From NCBI GenBank assembly GCA_963210315.1, contig OY723245.1:2431910-2495909 (forward strand): 64,000 nucleotides of DNA, read 5' to 3'. The notes under the pieces were generated by a model. That model was not told the DNA's origin, made no database searches, and worked only from the letters and a program-made list of their open reading frames with translations. Positions within the stretch are counted from its first letter, which is position 1, and every line of letters begins with the position of its first letter. This DNA comes from Rhynchopus euleeides (lineage: Eukaryota > Euglenozoa > Diplonemea > Diplonemida > Diplonemidae). The position numbers were made by a program, and so were the translations under genes. Below are positions 1 through 10,255 of this stretch, in pieces.

Positions 1-256
1 TTTTTCTCTTCATCACTGCCCCCCACCCCCCCCCCCCCCCCCGCCCCACGCTCTCCCCCTCCAGCAATGCGCCAGCGCAGACTTCTCACTCCAGCGAGGC
101 CTGATTTCCTCTTGAGATTCGTCCGTTGTATCCTTCTGCCCCTCACCAGTGGCTGGCTTAACGCCGGGGTACTGTAAGCAGGGGGCTGGCCGGGGGGGGG
201 GGGGGGGGGGCTCATTGTTGTTAGCCCCCATTTAAAACTTTACGTTTTAAACGTTT
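1..256. other. Unassigned left edge with C and G homopolymers
   Basis: No gene is visible. The stretch holds a C-rich run (about 28-42) and a run of about 21 G (about 190-210). It ends in an AT-rich segment made of TTTTAAAC-type motifs, which is the target into which the adjacent transposon inserted. Confidence 0.5.
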
Positions 257-723
257 TACAGGGGGGGGTCAAATAAACGTACTTAGTACTACTATTCGGC
301 GAACGCGCGGGCCTAAATCGACCTCGCCAGAAAATTAATAAATAGTTTGCGAGCGAATAGACGTACTAAGTACGTCTATTCAACTTTTCCTAAAAACGCT
401 GTTTGCAGGGGCTCTGCGGGGCTGTTTGGTCCACCAGGGGCGCGCTGGTCACTGCTGTCGTCCGTCTCTCACTTCTTCTGCCTTCCGGTCGAGTATCCGC
501 TCTGTTCTCGTCCTACCACTCGCCCCTCATTTGGTTTCGTACCGTTTTGATTTGTATTGCCTCCCCCCCCCCTCTGGTGCCCCCCCTGGTTGACATTCTT
601 GTTGAGTTAGTGAAAGCATACACAGTTCATCAGAGCTGTCAGCTTCACTGTCGGTGGTTGGTTGGTGCGTTGATGCTTAAAAAAAGATGTGAAAAGGGCA
701 AGCCACAACCAGCACGCCCCAAC

Positions 724-2127
724 TTACTTCTTCTTGGGCTTGCTGGGGCAAGTCTGCATGTTGTGCCCAGGCTTCCTACACCCTTTGCAGAGCCTGCGGT
801 GTTTGTTGGGAGTCTGGGTGGTCGGGGACGCTGCGCGCTTCTTTTCGGAGGACTGGGAGGACTGGGAAGGCTGTGTCTGTGTGAGAGAGTTCACACGAAC
901 CGGCTTCGCCCATGCCAAGATGCTTGTCTGTTGGGTTGGCTGAGACACAACTTTCTTTTGGGTGGACTGCTTCTCTGTGCTCTCTTTTGCCTTCCCGTCC
1001 AACCCAGGTTCAAGGTCCGCACCACCAGCCTCAGGGGATGTTTCTGTGCTTGGTGCGAAGGTGAGGTCCGGACAAAGGGAGCTCTTCACGAACCCGTCCT
1101 CCTCACCCGACACCTTCAGCACGTACCCCATATCCCGCAAGCGCTGGGCTACCACCTCCCCCCTCACACTTTCCACCGACTTTCCCCAAACAGCTCCAAC
1201 AGAGGTGCACATGGCCTCGCGGTACCACCTCTCTGTGAAGCGACAATCCTGGCGAAAACCTTCGGCTGTTGATTTCTTTATCTCGAGACGGGCTTTGTCC
1301 TTGAGCCCTTCCAGGTGAGTGTGGAAGGCAGCCTTGAATGGTGCAAATGCATGCACATCAAGGTACTGCACTGTTCCTGTCAACCCACCTGGAATGACCG
1401 CTGACTTCGCCCCCGTCTTCCTGTGCAAGTACGCAACATTTTTTGGTGCAATGTGTGTTGTCGCCGAGTCATAAATGACAAGCACGTTTTTGTTTTTGCA
1501 AATGGGGGCCAAGACGCTGTCAATCCACCACCGCCACTCGGCTTCTTTGACCCAGCCGGTTTTCTGGAAAGTACAGTTAACCCCCGAGTCTTTGTGAATC
1601 TGATGCTCCTCCTTCTTTATCCTCTCGCCCGCACCTTTAAAAACGATCGACTGCTTTGTCGCAAGAATGGTCCTGTCTTTCACACTGAACGTGACAGCAC
1701 CAATCAACGTGGCAAATCTATTTTTTCCAGCATCGGTATCGACCACGATGTTGGTGTCAGTGGTGTAGCACAACAGTTTGTCCCTGCGGGTAGAGCTCTT
1801 GTACAAGGCAGACTCATCCACATTCACAACCAGGTCAAAAGTACCAAAGGGGTTGTGCAGCAGCTCGGACCCGATGGAGAGGCGTCTGATGGTGGACCAG
1901 AAGCTGTGCAACTGGACCCGGGCTTTTTCAAGAGAAAGCTTGGCAATGCGCGAAGTACGAAATTGAAACTTGTTTCTCCTGGCCCAACCGTCGATCCACT
2001 CCACCGAAGCCTGGAAGCCTTTCGGGAAGGGAACAAAGGACATGGCAAGCTCCTTGATTTTGCGGCGCGTCGTTGGCAAGTCGTTCTTCCGCCGTTCTCC
2101 CACTTCTTTAAGCACGTGGGCCTCCAC
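724..2127 (-). CDS. pogo-like DDE/DDD transposase with C-terminal zinc knuckle
   Basis: This is the transposase of the surrounding element. Reading leftward it shows a Tc5/CENP-B-like helix-turn-helix segment (around WARRNKFQFRTSR). The catalytic core follows: NVDESALYK (first Asp), VIYDSATTHI (second Asp) and TVQYLDVHAFAPFK (third Asp), with 36 residues between the second and third Asp. The third acidic residue is Asp, as in pogo/jerky relatives. After a Ser/Thr/Gln-rich linker the protein ends in a CCHC knuckle, C-x2-C-x4-H-x4-C, in CKGCRKPGHNMQTC. The stop is at 724-726. The 5' end is uncertain: the codon at 2127 is GTG, and the frame stays open to a stop at 2203-2205 without an in-frame ATG. 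The true start is therefore probably in an upstream exon or has been lost. No internal stop is present, so the copy looks young. Confidence 0.8.
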   Translation of the reverse strand: MEAHVLKEVGERRKNDLPTTRRKIKELAMSFVPFPKGFQASVEWIDGWARRNKFQFRTSRIAKLSLEKARVQLHSFWSTIRRLSIGSELLHNPFGTFDLVVNVDESALYKSSTRRDKLLCYTTDTNIVVDTDAGKNRFATLIGAVTFSVKDRTILATKQSIVFKGAGERIKKEEHQIHKDSGVNCTFQKTGWVKEAEWRWWIDSVLAPICKNKNVLVIYDSATTHIAPKNVAYLHRKTGAKSAVIPGGLTGTVQYLDVHAFAPFKAAFHTHLEGLKDKARLEIKKSTAEGFRQDCRFTERWYREAMCTSVGAVWGKSVESVRGEVVAQRLRDMGYVLKVSGEEDGFVKSSLCPDLTFAPSTETSPEAGGADLEPGLDGKAKESTEKQSTQKKVVSQPTQQTSILAWAKPVRVNSLTQTQPSQSSQSSEKKRAASPTTQTPNKHRRLCKGCRKPGHNMQTCPSKPKKK

Positions 2128-2305
2128 CTCAGGAAAGAAACACGACCTCCCCCTCCCCGCCTTTCTTTTGGCATGTGTTTTTCCGCAGCTGGTCCTCGAA
2201 GGCTACATCTATGGTGAGGTGTGTCTGGGGCCATCCGTCCACATCTTCTCGTTGGTGGTAGGGACTGCGGACGCCGTAGATGAGGAGTCGTTTAATGCGC
2301 GCCGC

Positions 2306-2427
2306 TCTTCAGCAGTGATTTTGACGCCTCTGGACCCCAGGAGTTTGCGGGTTTCCGGTTTTGCGGTCTTCAGCAGTGGTTCTGATGCCTCTGGACCGCA
2401 GGAGTTTGCGGGTTCGCTGGTTTCCCG
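2306..2427. repeat. Two-copy 61-bp tandem repeat
   Basis: A unit beginning TCTTCAGCAGTG and containing GCCTCTGGACC and AGGAGTTTGCGGGTT repeats with a period of 61 bp. The copies start at 2306 and 2367 and differ at several positions. It lies in the 5' non-coding part of the pogo-like element. Confidence 0.7.
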
Positions 2428-2766
2428 TCCGTATGTGTCTGAGGGGGGATGCCCCGATTCCCTTCGTCACGACATATCTTTGAGCGTAGGTCACTTCCCC
2501 CCTCTACGGACCCCGTGCACCCTGGTTCCCCTAAGTGGCACCAATAGACCCCGTTGTCCCCATTCCTTGCCCCAAAGTTTGCAGATTTGTGTGTCTCCAA
2601 AAAGAAAATCTCAAAAAAAACGAAAAATTTCCCCAAAAAAAAAGGGTGAAAAGTAAGTACTACTATTCAACGGCCCAACGTGCCCCAGAGCCCCAAAAAA
2701 ATAAGTACTACTATTCGGCTAAGTACTACTATTCAACTAAGTACGTTTATTTGACCCCCCCCTGTA

Positions 2767-2835
2767 AATGTTTTAAATTAAAACGCGTTTTAAATTAATT
2801 TAAAACGGAGTTTAAAACGGGGGTTAAAACAGGGC
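2767..2835. repeat. AT-rich TTTTAAAAC-type palindromic motif cluster
   Basis: Overlapping copies of GTTTTAAAC / TTAAAAC-like words directly follow the right end of the pogo-like element. Comparable words lie just left of its left end (about 229-256) and again at 4240-4325. They appear to be remnants of one older element split by the insertion. Confidence 0.5.
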
Positions 2836-3620
2836 GTTTCTGTGGTGTTTTCACACCAAAAAAAAAATTTCGGCCAAAATTTTTTTTCCATGCCCCCTGA
2901 GGCCCCCCAGCTCATATTCTGGGTGATTATTCCTGCATTCCTGTCACAGCGGACACATTATTGGTGGAAAATAGGTGGCACTGACGTTGTGGTGAGGGTT
3001 GCATCAATCGCACCGGCATCAGTTGGCACACCCCCTCCGTTGTTCTCAGGAATAATGCAGTTTGACATCAGCATATTTCTGGAGTGTCGAATCTTCATCT
3101 TGCATCACTCGATGTGCACCCTTTTGAGCTGAATCCATGATACAAAGTCGCAGGTTGAAGGCCGGATCACCATGATGGGGATGGCAATGGACCCAGCGAA
3201 CTCCACCAGCTCCTTCGACAGTCCTGGAAGCACCTTCTGGAAAAGTTGCACAGTTCCAGTTGCCACCTGGAGCCTACCTTTGGCCTGCCCCTCTTTGAGA
3301 GGAGCATATCTGTATTCCCTTTACTCTCCTATGGACGCCCGACTTCTCTGATCGAGAGAAGCCTACAAAAGGCGTAACCATCCTCGTCATGTATTCTTTG
3401 CCTCCAACTTTCACTTTTGCAGAACGGATCCCGATGAACTCCAAACAGGAAGTGCAGCCAGCTTCATCACGGCTGTGTTCAACAAGACAGCCAGGTGATG
3501 TTGTTGCTGTCAGAACAATGGTTGCAGCACTCGGCTGCGCCCCACCTGGGGTTGCTCTGGCTGTTGCCAAGCTAGTGTTTGGGACAATTATTGATCACCT
3601 AGCCATTCTCTCGGCACCCT
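2836..3620 (-). pseudogene. Decayed coding trace, unrecognised
   Basis: On the minus strand a protein-like reading runs from about 3570 to 3110 but changes frame near 3275. The upstream part contains the run VKVGGKEYMTRMVTPFVGF. The downstream part contains LFQKVLPGLSKELVEFAG and ends at a stop near 3130. Neither part alone is long and no family motif is recognisable, so this is best called a remnant, possibly of a retroelement or transposon. The rest of the interval (2836-3110) shows nothing. Confidence 0.25.
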
Positions 3621-4239
3621 AATGATCGTGGGTAGGCAGCAGGAACCTGCACTCTGGGGGGACGTCATCGATGAGTTTCTTTGAAGAAAGCCGGCGGCTA
3701 CCGCTGGAGTTAAGGTCCGAAGGGGTCAGTACCACGGGCGCCACACCGCTCGTGTTGGGCATCGGGTTTCGGTGAAGGCGGGGGCGCTGAGAAAGCGACA
3801 TGTACGTAACAAGCAATGATCAACCATACACCAGCAAGTCAAACAGGCACCACCGTTGGATCGTTCGTGCACCCGAGTCTGTACTGTACCATCCTGAATC
3901 TTTTCTGGGTGATTGTCAACGATGAGGGCATGAGCTTGCGTCAGGGTGAGCAGAGGAACGGGTTGAGGCCAGGGTGAATGGAGGGTGAAAAGTAGCCCAC
4001 TTCACCAGGAGGCGAATTTTCGCAGAAAGCCCTGCCACACAGCTGTGTTTGCCTGATCATGCTCAAAAGGCCTGCAATAGGCTATTTCACACAGGGAATT
4101 TGTTCACCCATTTGGGACCCCCAGGGAGCCTCAAAATTGGATTTTTTTGCCGAAGATGGCCTCAGATGGCCCAAAACGATCAATTTTGGGTTCCAGAAAA
4201 AAAAATCGAAAAGTCTCCCCCTATATTTTGCAGGGGTTT
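3621..4239. other. Non-coding, nothing recognised
   Basis: Only short, unconvincing open frames occur here. There are no repeats beyond single-copy DNA, and no RNA gene is seen. Confidence 0.4.
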
Positions 4240-4330
4240 TTGCCGTTTTAAACCCCGTTTTAAATAATTTAAAACGGCGTTTTAAACTTTAAAACGTTTA
4301 AAACGTTTAAAATGTTTAAAACTCGGTTTC
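4240..4330. repeat. TTTTAAAC/GTTTAAAA motif array
   Basis: Consecutive words such as CGTTTAAAACGTTTAAAA form an AT-rich, internally palindromic stretch. Its reverse complement resembles the AT-rich segment left of the pogo-like element (229-256). It may mark the far end of an older element spanning roughly 229-4330. Confidence 0.5.
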
Positions 4331-4599
4331 TAACAACACTGGGGGGGCTCCCCGCGGGCTGAGGTCAGGCTGGCGACCCAGGTTTTCAGGGTGACACCAG
4401 GATTTTCTCGAAATTTTGGGTGACCCCCACCCTGGTCGGGGGGGGGGGGGGGTCCCTCGCAAAGTGGGGGACAGGGGGGGGGGGGTACACTGGCTACCTC
4501 CCGCACCTGTAGGAAAGGACCCCCCCCCCTTGTACCTGTACAGGGGGGGGGTACTTTTACCCAATTGGCATTTCCCAGTAAGTGGTGTCAATAGGCACC

Positions 4600-5460
4600 C
4601 CATGGCCAAAATGACCCCACCACGATTCGCACGGATCCCAAATATCCCAAAGAACGGGTTTTTGGAAAATCCGAGGGGGGGGTCCCGCTGGGTGGGTAGG
4701 TGGGGTGGGGTGTGGCTGGTGAAGGTGGCTGCCTCCCAGCCACCTTCACCCATGACCAGTCCCTGAACCAGACCCACGTTTCATGGGCGAAACTTGGCTC
4801 GTACACCACCAAAGTGACCCCACTGTGATCCGCAAAAATTCCAAACTTTCAAAAGAAAGGGGTTTTGGAACACCCGAGGAGGGGGTCCCACTGGGTGGGT
4901 GGGGTGGGGTGTGGGCTGACTGCCTCCCAGCCACGCTGACCAGCCCCTGAACTAGACCCGTGTTTCATGGGTGATGCTTGGCTCGCACACCACCAAAGTG
5001 ACCCCACTGTGATCCGCACAAATTCCAAACGTTCAAAAGAAAGGGGTTTTGGAACACCCGTGGAGGGGGTCCCGCTGGGTGGGTGGGTGTGGCTGCCTCC
5101 CAGTCACATTCCCTTAGGACCAGCCCCTGAACCAGAGGCACATTTCATGGACGGTGTTTGGCTCCTAGACCCACAAAGTGACCCCACTACGATTCGCAAA
5201 AGTTCCAAACGTTCAGAAGAACGGGGTTTTGGAATACCCGAGGAGGGGGTCCCGCTGGGTGGGTGGGCTGGTGTGGCTGCCTCCCAGTCACATCCTCCTG
5301 GGGCCAGCCTCCTATGACCAGACCCTGAATCAGACCCACATTTCATGGGTGAAGCTTGACACCTCGACCCACAGTGTGACCCCACTACGATCTGCACAGA
5401 TTCCAAATAGTCAAAAGAAAGGGGTTTCGGAACACCCGAGGAGGGGGTCCCGCTGATTTT
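4600..5460 (+). repeat. Satellite array A, five units of about 180-204 bp
   Basis: Units share a core AAAGTGACCCCACT..GATC, a segment with GGTTTTGGAACACCCG and the G-rich stretch GGAGGGGGTCCCGCTGGGTG. The core recurs at about 4607, 4811, 4995, 5175 and 5373. Open frames across the array are artefacts of its composition. The same family appears reverse-complemented at about 22.98-24.06 kb. Confidence 0.85.
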
Positions 5461-5670
5461 GGGTCACTTTCGGGTGATGTCAGGTACCTGGAGTGACCGC
5501 AGGTAGCCCATTTTCAGGGTGGGAGCCCTACTCGTACGTCACCCAGATTCAGCCCAAACCGTGCACCTCGGGTGCACGGTCGCCGGCAGCGCGCGGGCAC
5601 CCGGAAACAGGCCGCATTTGCGCGCGCTGCCTGCACCCTGCACGCCAGCCCCCCCCCCCCCCCCCCCCTA

Positions 5671-6817
5671 GGGGGGGTCAAATGCCACCCTTTTACGTGG
5701 ACAAACACGATTTTTCAAAAAACCGGCGCAGAGGCCCCAAAGCCCCCGTAAACCCTCCAAACCCCCCCAGATCGGTCCGGAAACCCATCGAACCCCACTT
5801 TTCCACCATTCCGGGCACCTCAGGTGCCCGAATTGGGGTACCTAAATTTTGTGCCACCGTTTGGTACCGTACAGTGCCACTGTGTGGGAGGTTGGAAAAG
5901 AAAATGCCCCAACACACCACATCTGAGGGTTGCAATGCATGTTGCTTGCCAACCACGTCATCCGGTGGGTGTCAGGCGCTATGTAGGTGGCATTAGCCAG
6001 GTCTTCGATGTGTTCTGGCTTGTATATATACCTCCCTGCCACCATGCACCGGGAGGCTGCCTGTAGGTACGGAACAGTCCAGATGGTCGTGTGATTCCTG
6101 TGCAGCAGTGCTCCACAACCGGGATGTGTTGACAACGACTGTTGCAACACGAGCTGTACATTCCGGGAACACATGAAGTGCGCTGTCGTGGTACCCATTG
6201 TGCCAGAATTGGTAGTTGCTGCGGTCTACTTTGCCTGGCCCAAGAGCACTGGTACTGAACGGTGCAATATGCGTGGCGAGGTGAATACAACGGAAGCGCG
6301 CAAAGTCAATACAGCTCTCGGATGGCGGGTGGTGGTGCCACTAGTGTGTGACGTTCACTCGAGGATACAACGCATCACAATGAATCAGCAACCGTGGACC
6401 GAGTACAATACGCTCTCTGTGGCTGGTGTGGGGGACAAAGGCAGTGCCTGTGCCGCAGGCAGGGAGGTATATATACAAGCCAGAACACATCGAAGACCTG
6501 GCTAATGCCACCTACATAGCGCCTGACACCCACCGGATGACGTGGTTGGCAAGCAACATGCATTGCAACCCTCAGATGTGGTGTGTTGGGGCATTTTCTT
6601 TTCCAACCTCCCACACAGTGGCACTGTACGGTACCAAACGGTGGCACAAAATTTAGGTACCCCAATTCGGGCACCTGAGGTGCCCGGAATGGTGGAAAAG
6701 TGGGGTTCGATGGGTTTCCGGACCGATCTGGGGGGGTTTGGAGGGTTTACGGGGGCTTTGGGGCCTCTGCGCCGGTTTTTTGAAAAATCGTGTTTGTCAC
6801 CCCCATTTGACCCCCCC
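5671..6817. mobile_element. Foldback-type element with about 370-bp inverted arms
   Basis: The left end reads GGGGGGGTCAAATG and the right end CATTTGACCCCCCC, each flanked by TA (5669-5670 and 6818-6819). The arms, about 5671-6040 and 6457-6817, are near-perfect reverse complements. They enclose a unique loop of about 415 bp. The terminus resembles that of the pogo-like element (GGGGGGGTCAAAT), so mobilisation by that transposase family is a reasonable inference. No transposase domain was recognised inside. Confidence 0.85.
5842..6198 (-). pseudogene. ORF fragment in foldback element, C-terminal part duplicated in both arms
   Basis: A 118-codon minus-strand frame runs from the loop into the left arm and stops near the left terminus. 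Its last 60 or so codons, with the runs YKPEHIEDLANATYIAPD and TVALYGTKRW, are repeated in the right arm on the plus strand (about 6465-6656). Each arm therefore carries the same coding 3' end reading outward. The product is not recognised. It may be a captured gene piece or a transposase tail. GTG serves as the nominal start, so the 5' end is not real. Confidence 0.35.
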
Positions 6818-6888
6818 TACCCCCCCCCCCCCGGGGCTGTAACACGGTGGGATCTTGTAAATTTTACATGTATAACTACAAGTATATA

Positions 6889-7217
6889 CCGTATACGTAA
6901 ATATTATGGAACGTAAATATTATGGAACGGGCCCATTTTTGCCCGGTCCGTTCCATAATATTTACGTTCCATAATATTTACAGGGCCAGTTGGGGACTCG
7001 GTGGTGAGGGTGGCTTGCCTCAGGAATCGCGCGAAAAGTGCACGAGTAGGTCCCGTCAGGGACTCTGTATGCTGTCCGATCACCTGGCCCAAGTCCCCGA
7101 GTCGCAGAAAGCCCTGTAAATATTATGGAACGAAAAAAATCTGGAACGCCAACCCACCAGCGTTCCAAAATATTTACGTTCCATAATATTTACGTTCCAA
7201 AATATTTACGTATACGG
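6889..7217. mobile_element. Small TIR element inserted at TA in the palindrome arm
   Basis: The ends are inverted CCGTATACGTAAATATT with TA on both sides (6887-6888 and 7218-7219). Internal copies of TAAATATTATGGAACG repeat in both orientations. Removing the element and one TA restores the sequence found intact in the right palindrome arm near 14135-14168, base for base. That supports both the boundaries and the TA duplication. Confidence 0.85.
6981..7116. mobile_element. 136-bp MITE-like insertion at the centre of a palindrome
   Basis: It starts CAGGGC and ends GCCCTG, and TA flanks both ends. Excision with one TA leaves a perfect 30-bp palindrome whose halves are CGTTCCATAATATTT and AAATATTATGGAACG. 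It lies inside the 6889-7217 element, so it is younger than that element. Confidence 0.75.
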
Positions 7218-7734
7218 TACATGTATTATACATGTATAATACTTGCATGTCAACTATTATACATGTATAATACATGGATGTATTCAGATCTTAATAAGAG
7301 AGGAATTTTTTTCGCCAAATCTACCTCCTCCTCCTCTTAGATTAAGACCTTAGTCCATAAACGGCCCAAAAAAGCCCAACATCTGAATCCCCTTAATTAA
7401 GGTCTTAAACCTCTTAGTGTAACCTCTTTAAGGTCTTGCACTCAGAGGTTAAGACCTTAGTTCGATCTTCAGCAATATTACGTTGACAGCGGGTGAACCC
7501 AGCAGGTTCCTGCACACACCCGCCCCCCGCGCCCCCACCACACGCACGTTCGTGCCCCCCCCCCCCCACCACACACTCAGTTGACTCCAACACTCACATC
7601 CCCCACGAGGACTCTTATTTGCGTGGCAGCAAGTGGCAACATAGTGTGAGAGAAATGCCACACTGCAAAAGTACGCTTGAGTCACAGAGCGGCAGCAGAA
7701 TACAGGTTGGAGTTTTGCCGCTCAGCGGATCATC

Positions 7735-9647
7735 TCACGCGGTGTACGCGTGTGCATTGATGGCAGAGACTGCCTCTTCGAAAGAAGCCAGCACATTCTT
7801 CGGGATGGTGGTGGGCTGGAGAATGTCGTCCTCCCACTCGACGACTTTCGGCCCAGTCGCAGCAGGATAGCCCTTCCGCAGGGTCCGGTCGAACTGGTTG
7901 GGTAGGTCCTGGTTGCAGGCATGGAAGAGGATTCGGGCCCGAGTTGATGCGTGCGCTGCCATGCGGGACGGGGGGAGCACACGGCGCGCGATAGAAAACA
8001 CGCTGTCACACCCCAGAGTCGATGCAGTCACCGCCAGCAGATCAAGGCACAGAGTACGCAGCGCGCACTCCCCGTAGTTCAGCCAGAAGGAGTCCACATC
8101 GCCCTTCATGCCCTCCTTCTTGGAGTGATCCACATACTCTACCCACGCCGCCTCCTCGACTTCACGGAACGCCGGAATCCAGGCAGTGATATCCTGGAAG
8201 GACATCAGGTTGTCAGTGTTCCCCATGATCTTGACAGCACGTGGGTTCACGTGTCTCATCGCCTTCCAGTAGTAGTACGACCCCTCCGACTTGTTCCCCC
8301 ACCACCGCACCTTCAGCTCCTCTGAGAGGACAGCTGCGACTGGGGACTTGGCATCCAGCAGGTCTTCCAGGGACTTCTTTTCCCGCTCGAGAAATTCTTT
8401 CTCTTTTTCCGTCTTGGCGTACGCGATGTTGTCAAGGTCCTGAATCTTCCCCTCCATGTCACCCCAAACAGAGTGGCTGTGCGACTTCTTCGAGGGGGTG
8501 GTGTAGGAAGCCAGCAGCTCCATGATCGGCGAATTTGCCCGCTCCATCTCCAGCAACTCCTTCTCCAGCCGTGTGACCCCCAGATCCTTGAGCAGCTGGC
8601 CCAGCTTCCCCATGCTGGGTGTCGTACTGCCCTGTTGGAGCTCGGTGCTCACGAACACGAACAGCGCCTTCATGCGCTGGCGCACGTGGGTGTACACTTC
8701 GATGCGAGACGAGTACCGAGTATCACCTGGGAGGGGGCACTTCACAGCCGGCACCTTCTCCTTTGTGTTGTTCTTTTTTGCAGCGTCGAGAACAGCATGC
8801 GCTGCTGGAAGGATATCCTTGAGGGTGGTAGCGGTGGAGACTGCCTCGTTCGGCTGGCGGAGGGCTGCACGGATCTTCCCGGCGCACGATTCGAAGAGAT
8901 CGGCTTCCTCCTGCGGCGTGCAGTCCTCCCTGAGTTCTTCGACTTCCCCGAGGATGGTCTCCAGCGATGACACAGCAACTCCGGAGAGACACTCCATCTG
9001 CACTTCGACCCACCGTCTGTGCCGATACTTGTTCTCATCCCCGCCCAGCAAGTTGTTGAGTAGGCGGGACACCTCGAAGGCGGCACACCCCGGGAACTTC
9101 TTCTCCAGGTTGGCCAGCATCCAGGTCTCGCAGACGTCGCCACAGTTGTTCACCAAGTGTGGGACGCACGACACGAAGGGGACACCGAATGCTTCGGCGA
9201 GTTCACGGCTTGCAGCTGCGTTGGACCCGCCCTTGTCGGATCTGATGAGGAAGGGGGGGGGCAAGCTGAGGCGCGTCAGCTCGCGCTTGATGTCCTGCGA
9301 CAGCTCGACCCCGGTCTGGCTCCCCCTCCGCTCCTCCGGACGTATGAAGATCAGCGATGCGGCGAATCCTACAGCGCTGAGGATGATGGCCGTCGCCTTC
9401 GTGTCGCCAATCCCACTGTTGTCATGCGACATGCAGTACCTCCCCCCCTTCAGCTTGGCCGTGATGACCTTCTCGCTGTCCTTCGTCAGCTCGTCGCCCA
9501 GCTTCTTCACCAGCGGAGCAACCTTCGGGGGGTCCTTGGGGATGCGTGTGCCTGCGAGGCAGGAGAGTACACCCTGCATCGCGCCCGCTGTGATCCCCGT
9601 GTAGAGCACCCCTTTCGCGATTTTGTCATGCAGAGCGGTTTCACTCG
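7735..9647 (-). CDS. hAT transposase, partial copy cut by assembly gap
   Basis: This is the C-terminal two thirds of the same transposase as the intact copy at 10719-13313. The nucleotide sequence is nearly identical over 7274-9647; I noticed one substitution in the flanking DNA (G for A near 7438) and C-run length changes. The reading frame is open up to the run of N at 9648, so the N-terminal part, including the zinc finger, is unknown. It contains the first and second catalytic Asp regions (YCMSHDNSG and IRSDKGGSN) and the C-terminal dimerisation block. It could be a real second copy or an assembly duplication. Confidence 0.75.
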
Positions 9648-9847
9648 NNNNNNNNNNNNNNNNNNNNNNNNNNNNNNNNNNNNNNNNNNNNNNNNNNNNN
9701 NNNNNNNNNNNNNNNNNNNNNNNNNNNNNNNNNNNNNNNNNNNNNNNNNNNNNNNNNNNNNNNNNNNNNNNNNNNNNNNNNNNNNNNNNNNNNNNNNNNN
9801 NNNNNNNNNNNNNNNNNNNNNNNNNNNNNNNNNNNNNNNNNNNNNNN
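9648..9847. other. Assembly gap, 200 N
   Basis: Exactly 200 N, the usual placeholder for a gap of unknown length. It interrupts the partial hAT copy. Confidence 0.99.
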
Positions 9848-10255
9848 TATCACTGTATCCTGGCATCGCGTGGGTGCCGGACAGTGGAGGCCACCTCCAG
9901 AGTAGCATTGGGCGTTTTGCGAGGTGCAACCTTCGCGAAACAAACAGAAGAAATGACAACGTGGGTGCGTTGTGCCTGCTGTGCGGAGCACTAATGTGCG
10001 TCCCGCAACACACCAGCGAGAGCGGCAACCATGATGGCGGTGGCGGTGTGATTGCCTTGGGGTGTGTGTGGGTGTGGCACGGCCACCAACCCTGAGTCCG
10101 TGATGTTGCCCCAGTCCCGCGACGTGAGAGAGAGGGTGGCAACTCTGAACTCCCCCCCCCTAGGCATAGTGCCCCAAACATATGTTTTGGGCCAGAATAT
10201 TCCAGAATATTTTTTTATGTTTGCAACTTTCAAAAAATATTTTCAAAAATATTTC
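9848..10255. other. Unassigned segment between the two hAT copies
   Basis: This 408-bp stretch is not part of the hAT element as seen in the full copy. It contains a C-run followed by TAGGCATAG near 10147-10170 and an AT-rich tail of AATATTTT words just before the second copy. No coding feature is supported. It could be the flank of an independent hAT insertion that was joined here. Confidence 0.5.

Larger units (their letters stand above)
259..2764 (-). mobile_element. pogo-like (Tc1/mariner superfamily) DNA transposon
   Basis: The ends are inverted copies starting CAGGGGGGGTCAAATAAACG and continuing through ACTTAGT (about 28 bp), each flanked outside by TA (257-258 and 2765-2766). TA target duplication and a terminus beginning CAG are usual for pogo/Tigger elements. 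The inside carries one transposase frame on the minus strand. Subterminal copies of TAAGTACTACTATTC occur near 284 (left) and at 2654, 2702 and 2720 (right). A palindrome with 13-bp arms around GTACTAAGTAC lies at 355-381. On both sides the element is bordered by TTTTAAAC-rich DNA, so it landed in an older AT-rich repeat. Confidence 0.85.

Noticed and set aside
4316..5456. Several open frames on both strands in satellite array A
   Set aside because: They track the repeat period, are Pro/Gly-rich on both strands and recur in every unit.
5671..6817. LTR retrotransposon
   Set aside because: The long terminal repeats are inverted, not direct, and the flanking duplication is TA.
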